Origin: Pseudohongiella sp.
GTDB lineage: Bacteria; Pseudomonadota; Gammaproteobacteria; Pseudomonadales; Pseudohongiellaceae
Assembly: GCA_030696315.1 (NCBI GenBank)
Contig: JAUYSM010000090.1
Coordinates: 1 to 32,268 of the forward strand
Length of the DNA stretch: 32,268 nucleotides
Direction: 5' to 3'
The notes below the pieces were generated by a model, which did no database searches, had not been told where the DNA came from, and worked only from the letters and a program-made list of their open reading frames with translations. Both the position numbers and the translations under genes were made by a program. Shown one piece after another: positions 1 through 7,528 of the stretch (position 1 is its first letter; the number at the start of each line of letters is the position of its first letter).

Positions 1-96
1 CTGCGGCACTTATTTACTGAACTGCCCAAAGCAAACTGCGCGGCTGATGTTGAGAAGTTATTGCCTTGGCGGATTGATCGACTGAAACTACAGTGA
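1..96 (+). CDS. IS66-family transposase, C-terminal end (cut by window edge)
   Basis: Frame 1 is open from the first base and stops with TGA at 94-96, giving 31 residues. They end in a DVEKLLPW motif followed by a short basic tail, which is the usual C-terminus of IS66-family DDE transposases (TnpC). The terminal inverted repeat of the element follows about 20 bases later, which supports the call. Only the tail is visible, so I cannot tell whether the transposase is intact to the left. A different transposase family with a similar tail is possible but less likely. Confidence 0.7.
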   Translation: MRHLFTELPKANCAADVEKLLPWRIDRLKLQ

Positions 97-99
97 CCT

Positions 100-119
100 G
101 TGGTTAAATGATCGCTTAC
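100..119 (-). mobile_element. Right terminal inverted repeat of the IS66-like element
   Basis: Read on the minus strand this is GTAAGCGATCATTTAACCAC. IS66-family ends typically start with GTAA or GTAAGCG, and the position just past the transposase stop fits. The element therefore probably ends at base 119, and the next 8 bases, CGTTGACA, would be the target duplication. The left end is outside the window, so the duplication cannot be confirmed here. Confidence 0.55.
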
Positions 120-205
120 CGTTGACACCCAACCCCTCCTGTTCCCATATATGCGGCTAAGTATTTGTTCATCAAATGTTTTTATGTCTTTTTTCATGGG
201 GTATC

Positions 206-237
206 CTGACACAAATAAGCCTATATTTTTGTGTCAG
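206..237. repeat. Perfect 10-bp inverted repeat (stem-loop)
   Basis: CTGACACAAA at 206-215 is exactly complementary to TTTGTGTCAG at 228-237, with a 12-base AT-rich spacer. It lies in the non-coding stretch between the IS66 end and the RhuM fragment, and no T-run follows it as in an intrinsic terminator. It could be an operator, an attachment or transposon end, or a chance hairpin. I see no convincing gene on either strand from 120 to 307. A TTGACA hexamer at 122-127 is the only promoter-like word, and it lacks a good -10 partner. Confidence 0.5.
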
Positions 238-307
238 AAACTGTGTGTGTTTTCCAGATTATTGACGATGTCTAAAGGCAAGCCTCGGCCAGTACGATCT
301 AATTCTA

Positions 308-439
308 AGTGGGGAGTTGGATTCAATGGCAACTGATTCCTAAATGGAAACAGTTCAACAGGAAGGCAAGCGGACAGTTGCTCGTGATGTTGAGCACTAC
401 AACCTCGACGCCATTATCTCAGTGGGTTATCGGGTCAAC
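308..439 (+). pseudogene. RhuM-family gene fragment, decayed
   Basis: These 132 bases align without gaps to 8233-8364 inside the intact RhuM-Fic gene, with about 12 mismatches (roughly 91% identity). In the corresponding frame an AAA lysine codon has become a TAA stop at about 341-343. Similarity ends abruptly after the VGYRVN segment, so both ends of the gene are missing. The fragment keeps the stretch around METVQQEGKRTVAR that sits in the middle of the RhuM domain. It is a dead relic of a second RhuM gene or of a duplication of the copy at 8083. Confidence 0.8.
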
Positions 440-682
440 GGAAATCACCTCCCAATTTCAATACACTGGCGACGTAATTCGGCAACATGGGGTCTTCTCC
501 CCGATTTTTAACGTGAACGCCCTATAATTTTTTCACTCGTAAATAACTTTTCTTAAAAGATTCCATGTGGTCTTACCTCGGCGCCAACACGCCATTAGGG
601 TTCTACCTCTGTTAATACTATGAAAAGTACGATAGCCTCACTAAAAAAGCACCAGCCAGATTAAGAATAATGGAATCAGAAT
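440..682. other. Non-coding stretch, possible insertion-sequence end
   Basis: No believable gene is present. The segment joins abruptly onto the RhuM fragment at 440. Read on the minus strand, 500-530 contains TTCACGTTAAAAATCGGGGA, which resembles the subterminal repeats of some IS21-family elements; I recall this only loosely. If so, an IS end truncated the RhuM fragment. Bases 541-682 are AT-rich and lead into the adaptor pseudogene. They probably hold the old cassette promoter, but I cannot point to a clear one. Confidence 0.3.
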
Positions 683-969
683 ATGGCAATGGATAAGGTC
701 ATTCAGAAGCGAACACGCCCATGGTGGCAATGGCTTCTGGGTTTAACAGGAATCGCCGCATTGGTCTGGATTCTGTACCAGACCATCAACATTGAATATC
801 GCATTGTGACACTTTAGCGACTCAGAACGCCTATCGCCGCGACATCATTGTCGGAAGACGCAACAATCGTTTTATTGAAGTACGCGAAGGCCTGAGTGCC
901 GGGGATAGAGTGATTACCTCCGGTTATGGATCTATCGTTAATGCTGAGAGAGTGCAGTTAAGCCAATAA
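683..969 (+). pseudogene. HlyD/MacA-type periplasmic adaptor, internally deleted
   Basis: The first 36 or so codons match the N-terminus of the intact adaptor at 11010, including the membrane anchor after a PWWQWLLG motif. The last 47 or so match its C-terminus (GRRNNRFIEVREG through VQLSQ). Between them lies only a scrap aligning to the INIEYQISTL part of the coiled coil. Two deletions explain this. One of about 339 bp (equivalent to 11118-11456) left the frame intact. The second, of about 636 bp (equivalent to about 11485-12120), shifts the frame, and a TAG stop lies at 815-817. Both junctions carry short homologies: a CATNAAY word at the first, AGCG plus CAGA at the second. The product would be a 44-residue anchor only, so adaptor function is lost. 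The ATPase and permeases downstream are intact. Confidence 0.9.
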
Positions 970-999
970 ACCAACAATGGAAATAATGGAAAACCAACC

Positions 1000-1695
1000 A
1001 TGATCAAACTCGAAAAGATCTGCAAGGTTCACCGCACGGAAGAAATCGAAACAGCTGCGCTCGACAATATCAACCTTACGGTAGAAGAAGGCGAATTCGT
1101 GTCTATCATGGGACCATCCGGCTGTGGCAAGTCAACATTGCTGAATATGTTGGGATTGCTCGATACGCCGAACAGCGGACATTATTACTTCAATGGCGAA
1201 GACCTGGCCGGGTACAACGAATCACAACGTGCGAGCATCCGCAAAGCCAATATCGGTGTGATCTTCCAGAGTTTTAATCTGATTGATGAACTGACAGTGG
1301 CACAAAACGTCGATTTGGCACTTTTGTATCAAAAAGTGCCCGCAGCCGAACGCAAAACACGTGTGGAAACTGTACTCAAACGCGTTGCCATTGATCACCG
1401 TAGCAAGCACTACCCTCAACAGCTTTCAGGTGGTCAGCAGCAACGTGTGGCGATTGCCCGCGCCATCGTCAGCAATCCCAAAGTCCTGCTGGCCGACGAA
1501 CCGACCGGTAATCTGGATACGCGAAATGGCGATGACGTGATGGCTTTGCTTAAAGAACTGAATCAGGAAGGTGCCACCGTCATTATGGTCACGCACTCGG
1601 AACATTACGCGGCCTACGGCACGCGCGTTGTACGTCTGCTTGACGGGCAGATCGTGGATGCCAACGCCAGGGCGAATGTTGACGCCGTTCTTTAA
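1000..1695 (+). CDS. ABC transporter ATPase, MacB/LolD class (copy 1)
   Basis: This 231-residue stand-alone nucleotide-binding protein should bind the cytoplasmic side of the FtsX-type permeases encoded next to it and drive their mechanical cycle. All motifs are present: Walker [10 protein letters not shown] at 38-46, Q-loop Q90, signature LSGGQ at 142-146, Walker B VLLADE at 162-167, D-loop NLD at 171-173 and switch H199. The length and the EPTGNLD segment are typical of the LolD/FtsE/MacB class. By eye it differs from copy 2 (12301) at only 8 residues: K3T, T27S, E30K, M50V, F64L, N73T, A83S and T120A. It begins 30 bases after the dead adaptor and ends 26 bases before permease 1. The ribosome site upstream is weak. 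Its natural adaptor is broken, so it may work with the adaptor at 11001. Confidence 0.95.
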   Translation: MIKLEKICKVHRTEEIETAALDNINLTVEEGEFVSIMGPSGCGKSTLLNMLGLLDTPNSGHYYFNGEDLAGYNESQRASIRKANIGVIFQSFNLIDELTVAQNVDLALLYQKVPAAERKTRVETVLKRVAIDHRSKHYPQQLSGGQQQRVAIARAIVSNPKVLLADEPTGNLDTRNGDDVMALLKELNQEGATVIMVTHSEHYAAYGTRVVRLLDGQIVDANARANVDAVL

Positions 1696-1721
1696 TTTCC
1701 GTGCTGCGTGAGGGATTCACC

Positions 1722-4169
1722 ATGTTTTATAACTACCTGCTTGTCGCATTACGGAATTTGAAGAAACAACCCGGTTTTACCGCCATCAAAGTGCTCAGCC
1801 TGAGTCTGGGTCTGGTGTGCAGCCTGTTGGTACTGATGCATGTGCAGTACACCAACAGTTACGACAAACATTTTGAGAACTGGCAGAATATTTATCGGGT
1901 GGTGTCCAGTATCACAACCGATCAGCGCATTGATAGTAATTGGATTTCCGAAGGTATCTATAACCCCTTGCTGCAGGACTACGGCCAGATAGAACAGGCG
2001 GCCAAGATCGGTCCTGGCAATGGGCTTTTTGCGTATGGCGAGGTGTCCGCGACGAACAATTACTGGTGGGTTGAGCCGGAATTTCTACAGATTTTTTCAT
2101 TCGATTTTATACAAGGAAACGCCGCTACCGCATTGACGGAACCCAACACGATTGTTATCACCGAAACGACGGCAACTAAATACTTTGGTCGCGAAAACCC
2201 GATGGGTAGGAACCTGACCCTGGAGAATCGTACAGATCTTCGGGTCACCGGTGTGATCCGGGATTTACCCCCCAATACGCATCTGGATATCGAAGCCATG
2301 ATCGGCGTTGCAACGGCCCGTCAGATTGTCGGCGAAACGTTTATGAATAGCACTCTCTGGGCTGCGTATGGCGGAATCATGCTGTATCTGGTTATTCCGG
2401 ATCCGGTCTCAGCTGAAGCGCTTCGTGCTGATTTCCCCAATTTCATTGACCGGAATGTGCCCGATGCTCAGCGCGAATTTGTCCGCAGTCTCGATACCAC
2501 TCTTGACCTGGAGCCCCTTGCGGATATTCATTTGTCTCCCCGGCAGGGTTTTGCTGCCGCGGACTACAGCCGAAGACTGGTGCTTGGAGGACTGGTGATC
2601 TTTGCCGCACTGATCCTGCTGAGCTCCTGTATCAACTTCGCCAACCTGTCCCTGGCGCAGATGCAGCAACGGGGTAAGGAAACTGGAGTGCGTAAAACAC
2701 TGGGAGCTTCCCGGTCGGATCTGCTGCTTCAATTCCAGGTTGAATCCCTGTTGCTTACCTTTCTGGCGCTGGTGCTGGCGCTCCCCTTAGTGTTTGTGGC
2801 GATCGGTCCGTACACGGCATTGACCGGAACAGCGTTTACCTTCTCGAGCATGTTTGGTTCATCCCAGATACTGACTATCATTTTGTTTGTGCTGGTCACC
2901 GGGTTTTTATCCGGTCTGGTACCGGCGCTGCGTATGTCCCGGTTTGCACCCACAGCGGCCATCAGCGGCAAACGTGATGGCGGAAAGTCCAGCCGGCTGG
3001 CGCGATCGGCGTTAACCCTGGTTCAGTTTACCTTTGCCGTGGTGCTGGTGATTCTGGCGATAGGGATCAGCCTGCAGGTTCGACATCTCAATCAAATCGA
3101 CATTGGTTTTAATCGCTACAATCTTGTTGTGCTGGACAGCATGTACAACCCAAGAAATCCCGAACAATTCAATTACGATGCCATGGTCAATGAACTGCGC
3201 GAGCATCCCGGTGTTATTACGGTTGGCAAAAGCCAGAGCGCTCCACCCAGCACTGGCGCCTACAATCCATGGCGCCATTCCAGTTGGGCAGCGGAGGATG
3301 CCAGGATAGTCAGCCATCTGGTTGTAGATGAATACTATATTGATGCCATGCAGTTGCAGTTGCTGGCCGGACGTAATTTTTCGCAGGATTTCCCGGCGGA
3401 TTTTATGCCTGTTGGTCAGCCCGACATAGAACAAACCTACGGTGTACTGATTACGCCTGAGGCGGTAAGAAACTTTGATCTGGGAAGTTATGAAGACGCT
3501 ATCAATGAGGTGTTGATACTGGGAGCACTCAATTTTCGTGTAGTGGGGGTAGTCAATGATTTCAGGCTGTCCGGGGGTCTGGAGGACCCAATGCGCTCGA
3601 CCTCAGTTCTGCGTGTAACCCGTCAGCCTATGCGTACACTGCTGGTAAGAATAGACCCGGCACAACAAGCCAGTGCACTTAACCACATTGATACCGTCTG
3701 GGCCAGACACAGACCCGATGCGCCGATCAACCGTGAATTTTATGAACAATCATTTGATCGGCAGATTTATGAACAGACCAACGGCATCAATCGTGCTGCG
3801 CAGTTTGCGGCGCTGATTACTATCATTATTGCCGCGTTGGGGTTGTATGCCCTTGCTTACTACTCCACAGAACGTCGTACCAAAGAGATTGGTGTGCGTA
3901 AAGTATTGGGCGCGACGGCGCAGTCGATTGTATTGTTGCTGAGTCTGGACTTTGTCAAGCCGGTGATTGTCGCGTGTGTCATAGCCAGCGTGCTGGCGTA
4001 TTTTGTCACGTCATTTTACTTCAATCAGTTTTCGGCACAGGCGAGCTTGTCTCCATTGATTTACTTGTTGGTTATAGTCGGCATGATTCTGTTATCCCTG
4101 CTGACGGTGGCCGCACAGTGCATCAAGACCGCCAAATCTGACCCGGTCAAATCGCTAAGGTCGGAATAA
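1722..4169 (+). CDS. FtsX/MacB-type ABC permease, 8 TM (paralogue 1)
   Basis: The 815-residue inner-membrane permease consists of two fused MacB_PCD-FtsX modules. Hydrophobic segments lie near residues 21-42, 287-309, 340-365, 383-405, 428-452, 694-715, 735-765 and 780-802. Two large periplasmic domains fall at about 45-283 and 455-690. Both modules carry the coupling-helix signature: RGKETGVRKTLGA before TM3 and RRTKEIGVRKVLGA before TM7. The N-terminus (NYLLVALRNLKKQPGF) matches the family of roughly 800-residue permeases common in Bacteroidetes and gammaproteobacteria. I chose ATG 1722 over GTG 1701 because a GAGGGA ribosome site lies 6 bases upstream and copy 3 starts identically. The substrate is unknown; with a HlyD adaptor, efflux or extrusion of a periplasmic or hydrophobic compound is likely. 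Confidence 0.92.
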   Translation: MFYNYLLVALRNLKKQPGFTAIKVLSLSLGLVCSLLVLMHVQYTNSYDKHFENWQNIYRVVSSITTDQRIDSNWISEGIYNPLLQDYGQIEQAAKIGPGNGLFAYGEVSATNNYWWVEPEFLQIFSFDFIQGNAATALTEPNTIVITETTATKYFGRENPMGRNLTLENRTDLRVTGVIRDLPPNTHLDIEAMIGVATARQIVGETFMNSTLWAAYGGIMLYLVIPDPVSAEALRADFPNFIDRNVPDAQREFVRSLDTTLDLEPLADIHLSPRQGFAAADYSRRLVLGGLVIFAALILLSSCINFANLSLAQMQQRGKETGVRKTLGASRSDLLLQFQVESLLLTFLALVLALPLVFVAIGPYTALTGTAFTFSSMFGSSQILTIILFVLVTGFLSGLVPALRMSRFAPTAAISGKRDGGKSSRLARSALTLVQFTFAVVLVILAIGISLQVRHLNQIDIGFNRYNLVVLDSMYNPRNPEQFNYDAMVNELREHPGVITVGKSQSAPPSTGAYNPWRHSSWAAEDARIVSHLVVDEYYIDAMQLQLLAGRNFSQDFPADFMPVGQPDIEQTYGVLITPEAVRNFDLGSYEDAINEVLILGALNFRVVGVVNDFRLSGGLEDPMRSTSVLRVTRQPMRTLLVRIDPAQQASALNHIDTVWARHRPDAPINREFYEQSFDRQIYEQTNGINRAAQFAALITIIIAALGLYALAYYSTERRTKEIGVRKVLGATAQSIVLLLSLDFVKPVIVACVIASVLAYFVTSFYFNQFSAQASLSPLIYLLVIVGMILLSLLTVAAQCIKTAKSDPVKSLRSE

Positions 4170-4200
4170 TGGAATGGGGTCGGAATGGAATGGGGTCGGA
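4169..4200 (+). repeat. Tandem 16-bp direct repeat at the permease 1 stop
   Basis: ATGGAATGGGGTCGGA occurs twice back to back, at 4169-4184 and 4185-4200. The first copy begins on the last base of the permease stop codon and the second runs into the left arm of the palindrome at 4193. A close one-mismatch relative follows permease 2 at 6704-6719. Confidence 0.85.
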
Positions 4201-4227
4201 GGGATCAAAATTTGATCCCTCCGACCC
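4193..4227. repeat. Intergenic palindrome, copy A (GGAGGGATCAAA core)
   Basis: A perfect inverted repeat with 17-base arms around a single central A: GGGTCGGAGGGATCAAA and its complement. It fills most of the gap between permeases 1 and 2 and shares its core with copies at 15478 and 30244, while the outer arm differs. No T-run follows, so it is not a classical intrinsic terminator, although a strong hairpin here could lower downstream expression or stabilise the upstream mRNA 3' end. Confidence 0.9.
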
Positions 4228-4256
4228 TACGGATGCTAACCCCACGGGTGCTCAGT

Positions 4257-6704
4257 ATGTATTACAACTACCTGATTGTCGCGTTCCGGAATTTAAAGAA
4301 GCAACCCGGTTTTACTGCCATCAAAGTGCTCAGTCTCAGCTTGGGTCTGGTGTGCAGTATTCTTGTGTTGATGCATGTTCAATATGCCCGCAGTTACGAC
4401 AAGCACTTTGACAACTGGCAGAACATATATCGAGTGGTCACCAGCATGACTACTGATCAGCGCATCGACAGCAGTTGGATTGCCGAAGGCATTTTCAACC
4501 CTATGCTGCAGGACTATGGGCAAATTGAAATGGCCGCAAAGATTCAAGGTGGTAACGGGCTGTTTGCCTATGGGAATGTGTCTGTCCCCAACAATTATTT
4601 GTGGGCCGACCCCGAGTTTCTTCAAATTTTCTCATTCGATTTTATTCAGGGAAACGGACAAACCGCATTATCAGAACCGAACACGATTGTGCTTACCCAA
4701 AGCACAGCGACTAAATACTTCGGCCAGGAAGATCCGATGGGGAGAACACTGACACTTGAAAACCGTGTCAACTTGCGTGTGACGGGCGTAATTAGAGATC
4801 TTCCAGACAATACCCACCTGGACATCGAGGCCCTGATCAGCGTCTCCACCGCTCGCCAGATCATAGGCGAGTTATTCATGAACAGTCCGACCTGGGAGGG
4901 GTATGGTGGAACCATGGCTTATGTGGTGATTCCTGACCCGGCATCGGCTGATGCTATTCGTGCGGATTTTCCCAACTTTATTGAGCGCAATGTGCCGGAT
5001 GCCCAACGCGACTTTGTGACGCGCATGGAAGTCGCACTGGATCTGGAACCATTGTCCAGTATTCACCTGTCGCCGCGGCAGGGATTCGCAGCCCCTGATA
5101 ACAGCCGCACTCTGGTGCTGGCTGGACTGGTGACGTTTGCTGCTCTTATCCTGCTGAGTTCCTGTATCAATTTTGCCAATCTGTCTATGTCGCAAATGCA
5201 GCAACGCGGCAAGGAGACTGGCGTGCGTAAAACACTGGGAGCCACACAGTCTGACCTGTTGGCCCAGTTCCTGATGGAAGCCATGATGCTGACGTTGCTG
5301 GCACTGCTGGCGGCCCTGCCTGTGATTTATATAGCCATCGGCCCCTACACAGCACTCACGGGTACCGGTTTTAGCTTCGGTGCCATGTTTGGATCGTCAC
5401 AGGTATTGGTCATCATCCTGTTTGTGCTGACTACGGGTTTGTTATCGGGCCTGATTCCGGCGCTGCGCATGTCGCGATTTTCTCCCACCGCTGCCATCAG
5501 CGGCAAACGCGATGGCGGCAAGTCCAGCCGCCTGGTTCGTTCGGCACTTACGGTCGTCCAGTTTACTTTCGCCGTGACTCTGATCCTTCTGGCTATCGGT
5601 ATTACGTTGCAGATTCGTTATCTCAATGAAATCGATATCGGTTTCAACCGCAGCAACCTGGTGGTACTGGACAGCATGTACAACCCCCGCAATCCGGAGC
5701 AGTTTAATTACGACGCCATGGTCAATGATCTGCGTCAGCACCCCGGTATTCTGACTGTGGGCCAATCCGAGTATGCGCCACCAAACACCGGTGGTTTATA
5801 CCCTTGGCGACCCGAAAACTGGCCTGCAGATCAAACCCGGTCAGTCAGCCACATGAATGTCGATGAGAATTATGTCGATGCATTGCAGCTGCAACTGCTG
5901 GCGGGACGTAATTTCTCGCGAGACTTTCCGGCAGACTACATGCCACCATGGGCACCTGATCCTGAACGTACCTACGGCGTGCTCATCACGCCGGCCGCTG
6001 TCAGGAACTTTGGTATAGCTGGGAATGAAGAGGCTCTGGGTCAGATCCTGATGACAGGCACATCGCGTTTCAGAATAGTCGGTGTGGTCAATGAGTTCAG
6101 ACTCTCCGGCGGGCTGGAAGATGTTGTGCGTTCCACCTCGGTGCTCCTTGCCAGCGGACAACCCTTGCGGACAATATTGATCAGAATCGATCCTGCGCAA
6201 CGTGATTCTGTATTGAGCCATATCGACCAGGTATGGGCTGTTCACAGGCCCGACGCTCCCATAAACCGGGAATTCTATGAGCAGTTATTCGATCAGCAGA
6301 TCTACGAAGAAACCAACGGCATCAACCGCGCTGCTCAGTTTGCTGCGTTGATTACTATTGTCATCGCCGCACTTGGGTTTTACGCGCTGGCCTATTATTC
6401 CACTGAACGTCGAACCAAAGAGATTGGAGTGCGTAAAGTATTGGGCGCGACGGCGCAGTCGATCGTACAGTTGCTGAGCCTGGACTTTATCAAGCCGGTG
6501 ATTGTCGCCTGTGTCTTAGCTAGCGTGCTGGCCTATTTTGTCACGTCGTTTTACTTCAATCAGTTTTCGGCACAGGCGAGTTTATCTCCGTTAGTTTACT
6601 TGCTGGTCATCGTCGGCATGATTTTGCTGTCCCTGCTGACAGTGGCCGCACAGTGCATCAAGACCGCAAAATCCGACCCGGTCAAATCGCTACGGTCGGA
6701 ATAA
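4257..6704 (+). CDS. FtsX/MacB-type ABC permease, 8 TM (paralogue 2)
   Basis: This is a second 815-residue permease with the same two-module, 8-TM layout as its neighbour and the same coupling motifs (ETGVRKTLGA and KEIGVRKVLGA). The copies are alike throughout. Differences are spread over both periplasmic domains, for example WAADPEF-region and PPWAPDPERTYG-type changes. The last 300 or so bases are about 90% identical at the DNA level to permease 1. I chose ATG 4257 (MYYNYLIVAFRNLKKQ) because homology with the other copies begins there. The frame is open further upstream to an ATG at 4185, but that codes through the palindrome and is not credible. The ribosome site (GGGTG) is weak, unlike the GAGGGA of copies 1 and 3. 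The palindrome appears to have replaced the native leader, so translation may be poorer. Confidence 0.92.
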   Translation: MYYNYLIVAFRNLKKQPGFTAIKVLSLSLGLVCSILVLMHVQYARSYDKHFDNWQNIYRVVTSMTTDQRIDSSWIAEGIFNPMLQDYGQIEMAAKIQGGNGLFAYGNVSVPNNYLWADPEFLQIFSFDFIQGNGQTALSEPNTIVLTQSTATKYFGQEDPMGRTLTLENRVNLRVTGVIRDLPDNTHLDIEALISVSTARQIIGELFMNSPTWEGYGGTMAYVVIPDPASADAIRADFPNFIERNVPDAQRDFVTRMEVALDLEPLSSIHLSPRQGFAAPDNSRTLVLAGLVTFAALILLSSCINFANLSMSQMQQRGKETGVRKTLGATQSDLLAQFLMEAMMLTLLALLAALPVIYIAIGPYTALTGTGFSFGAMFGSSQVLVIILFVLTTGLLSGLIPALRMSRFSPTAAISGKRDGGKSSRLVRSALTVVQFTFAVTLILLAIGITLQIRYLNEIDIGFNRSNLVVLDSMYNPRNPEQFNYDAMVNDLRQHPGILTVGQSEYAPPNTGGLYPWRPENWPADQTRSVSHMNVDENYVDALQLQLLAGRNFSRDFPADYMPPWAPDPERTYGVLITPAAVRNFGIAGNEEALGQILMTGTSRFRIVGVVNEFRLSGGLEDVVRSTSVLLASGQPLRTILIRIDPAQRDSVLSHIDQVWAVHRPDAPINREFYEQLFDQQIYEETNGINRAAQFAALITIVIAALGFYALAYYSTERRTKEIGVRKVLGATAQSIVQLLSLDFIKPVIVACVLASVLAYFVTSFYFNQFSAQASLSPLVYLLVIVGMILLSLLTVAAQCIKTAKSDPVKSLRSE

Positions 6705-6720
6705 TGGAATGGGATCGGAG
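6704..6720 (+). repeat. Half copy of the palindrome-associated repeat, reused as ribosome site
   Basis: ATGGAATGGGATCGGAG directly follows the permease 2 stop and matches the sequence behind permease 1 (4169-4185) with one mismatch. The right half and core of the palindrome are absent. The terminal GGAG at 6717-6720 is positioned 6 bases before the ATG at 6727 and serves as the ribosome site of the next gene. Confidence 0.7.
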
Positions 6721-6726
6721 AAGCGT

Positions 6727-7467
6727 ATGCTGAGGATGAACATTATCGTGCTTGGGCTGGTTGTTTCCGCTGCTGTCCAGCAGGCTAACGCTCAAACGGA
6801 ACCAGACATGGTTCAGCTTCCTGCTGCATGCATTGAAGTCGGGACTATGCTGATGGGAGAGCATGCGAACCCTCTACGAGAGGTATGCATGGATTCATTC
6901 TCAATTGGCAGGTACGAAGTGACTTTTCTGGAGTACGACCAATTTACAAACGAGACAGGTCGCGAGACACGGAACGATGTGGGGTTCGGTCGCGAGGACA
7001 GGCCTGTCATCGATGTAGATTGGTTCGACGCACTTGCCTATGCGGAATGGCTGAGCGAAAAAACCGGAAAACGGTATCGGCTGCCCACAGATGCAGAATG
7101 GGAATACGCGGCCAAGGGCAATGCCGAATTTGGATTCCGGTATAGCTGGGGCGCACAGCCAGAAGAGAACAAGGCCAACTGCAGTAACTGCGGCAGCCAA
7201 TGGAGTGGGAAACTGACATCACCCGTGGGAAGTTTTGAAGCAAACACCTTTGGTCTCCATGACGTACACGGAAACGTCTGGGAGTGGACTTCAGACTGTT
7301 ATCTCAGAAATGACTCCAGAGAAGTTGGAGACAATGAATGTGCAGGCGTCGTTCGAGGGGGATCTTGGGATGTTCACTCTGATCATTTGGTATTTTGGCT
7401 TCGGGCGCCGCAACTTCGTAAAAGACCTGCTCGAGACATCGGGTTCAGACTAGTGTTGGAACATTGA
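6727..7467 (+). CDS. Secreted SUMF1/EgtB/PvdO-like (FGE-sulfatase domain) protein
   Basis: The 246-residue protein has a cleavable signal peptide of about 22 residues ending in ANA, then a single FGE-sulfatase (SUMF1) fold. Visible hallmarks are the M-G region near the start, GRYEVT, RLPTDAEWEYAAKG, GLHDVHGNVWEWTSD, VVRGGSWD and a final GFRLV. The paired cysteines that form the copper site of true formylglycine-generating enzymes, near the C-terminus, are missing (the region reads HSDHLVFWLRAPQLRKRP). A catalytic FGE role is therefore unlikely and a binding or unknown role more so. The start is ATG 6727 with GGAG 6 bases upstream. It begins 22 bases after permease 2 and is probably co-transcribed, which hints at a periplasmic accessory role for the transporter. 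The physical link is inference from position only. Confidence 0.85.
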   Translation: MLRMNIIVLGLVVSAAVQQANAQTEPDMVQLPAACIEVGTMLMGEHANPLREVCMDSFSIGRYEVTFLEYDQFTNETGRETRNDVGFGREDRPVIDVDWFDALAYAEWLSEKTGKRYRLPTDAEWEYAAKGNAEFGFRYSWGAQPEENKANCSNCGSQWSGKLTSPVGSFEANTFGLHDVHGNVWEWTSDCYLRNDSREVGDNECAGVVRGGSWDVHSDHLVFWLRAPQLRKRPARDIGFRLVLEH

Positions 7468-7528
7468 ATAGTAGGTAGCAAACCCTGGGCACACACAATA
7501 TGGAATAGGCAACGAACAACTGGCTACC

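Noticed and set aside
151-336. 61-codon frame between the IS66 end and the RhuM fragment
   Set aside because: No family resemblance and no ribosome site, and it runs through a stem-loop and into the decayed RhuM sequence in the wrong frame.
4185-4256. Upstream extension of permease 2 to ATG 4185
   Set aside because: The 24 extra codons translate the repeat and palindrome; similarity with the other permeases begins exactly at ATG 4257.
6727-7467. True formylglycine-generating enzyme activating a sulfatase
   Set aside because: The C-terminal cysteine pair is absent and no sulfatase gene is in the window.
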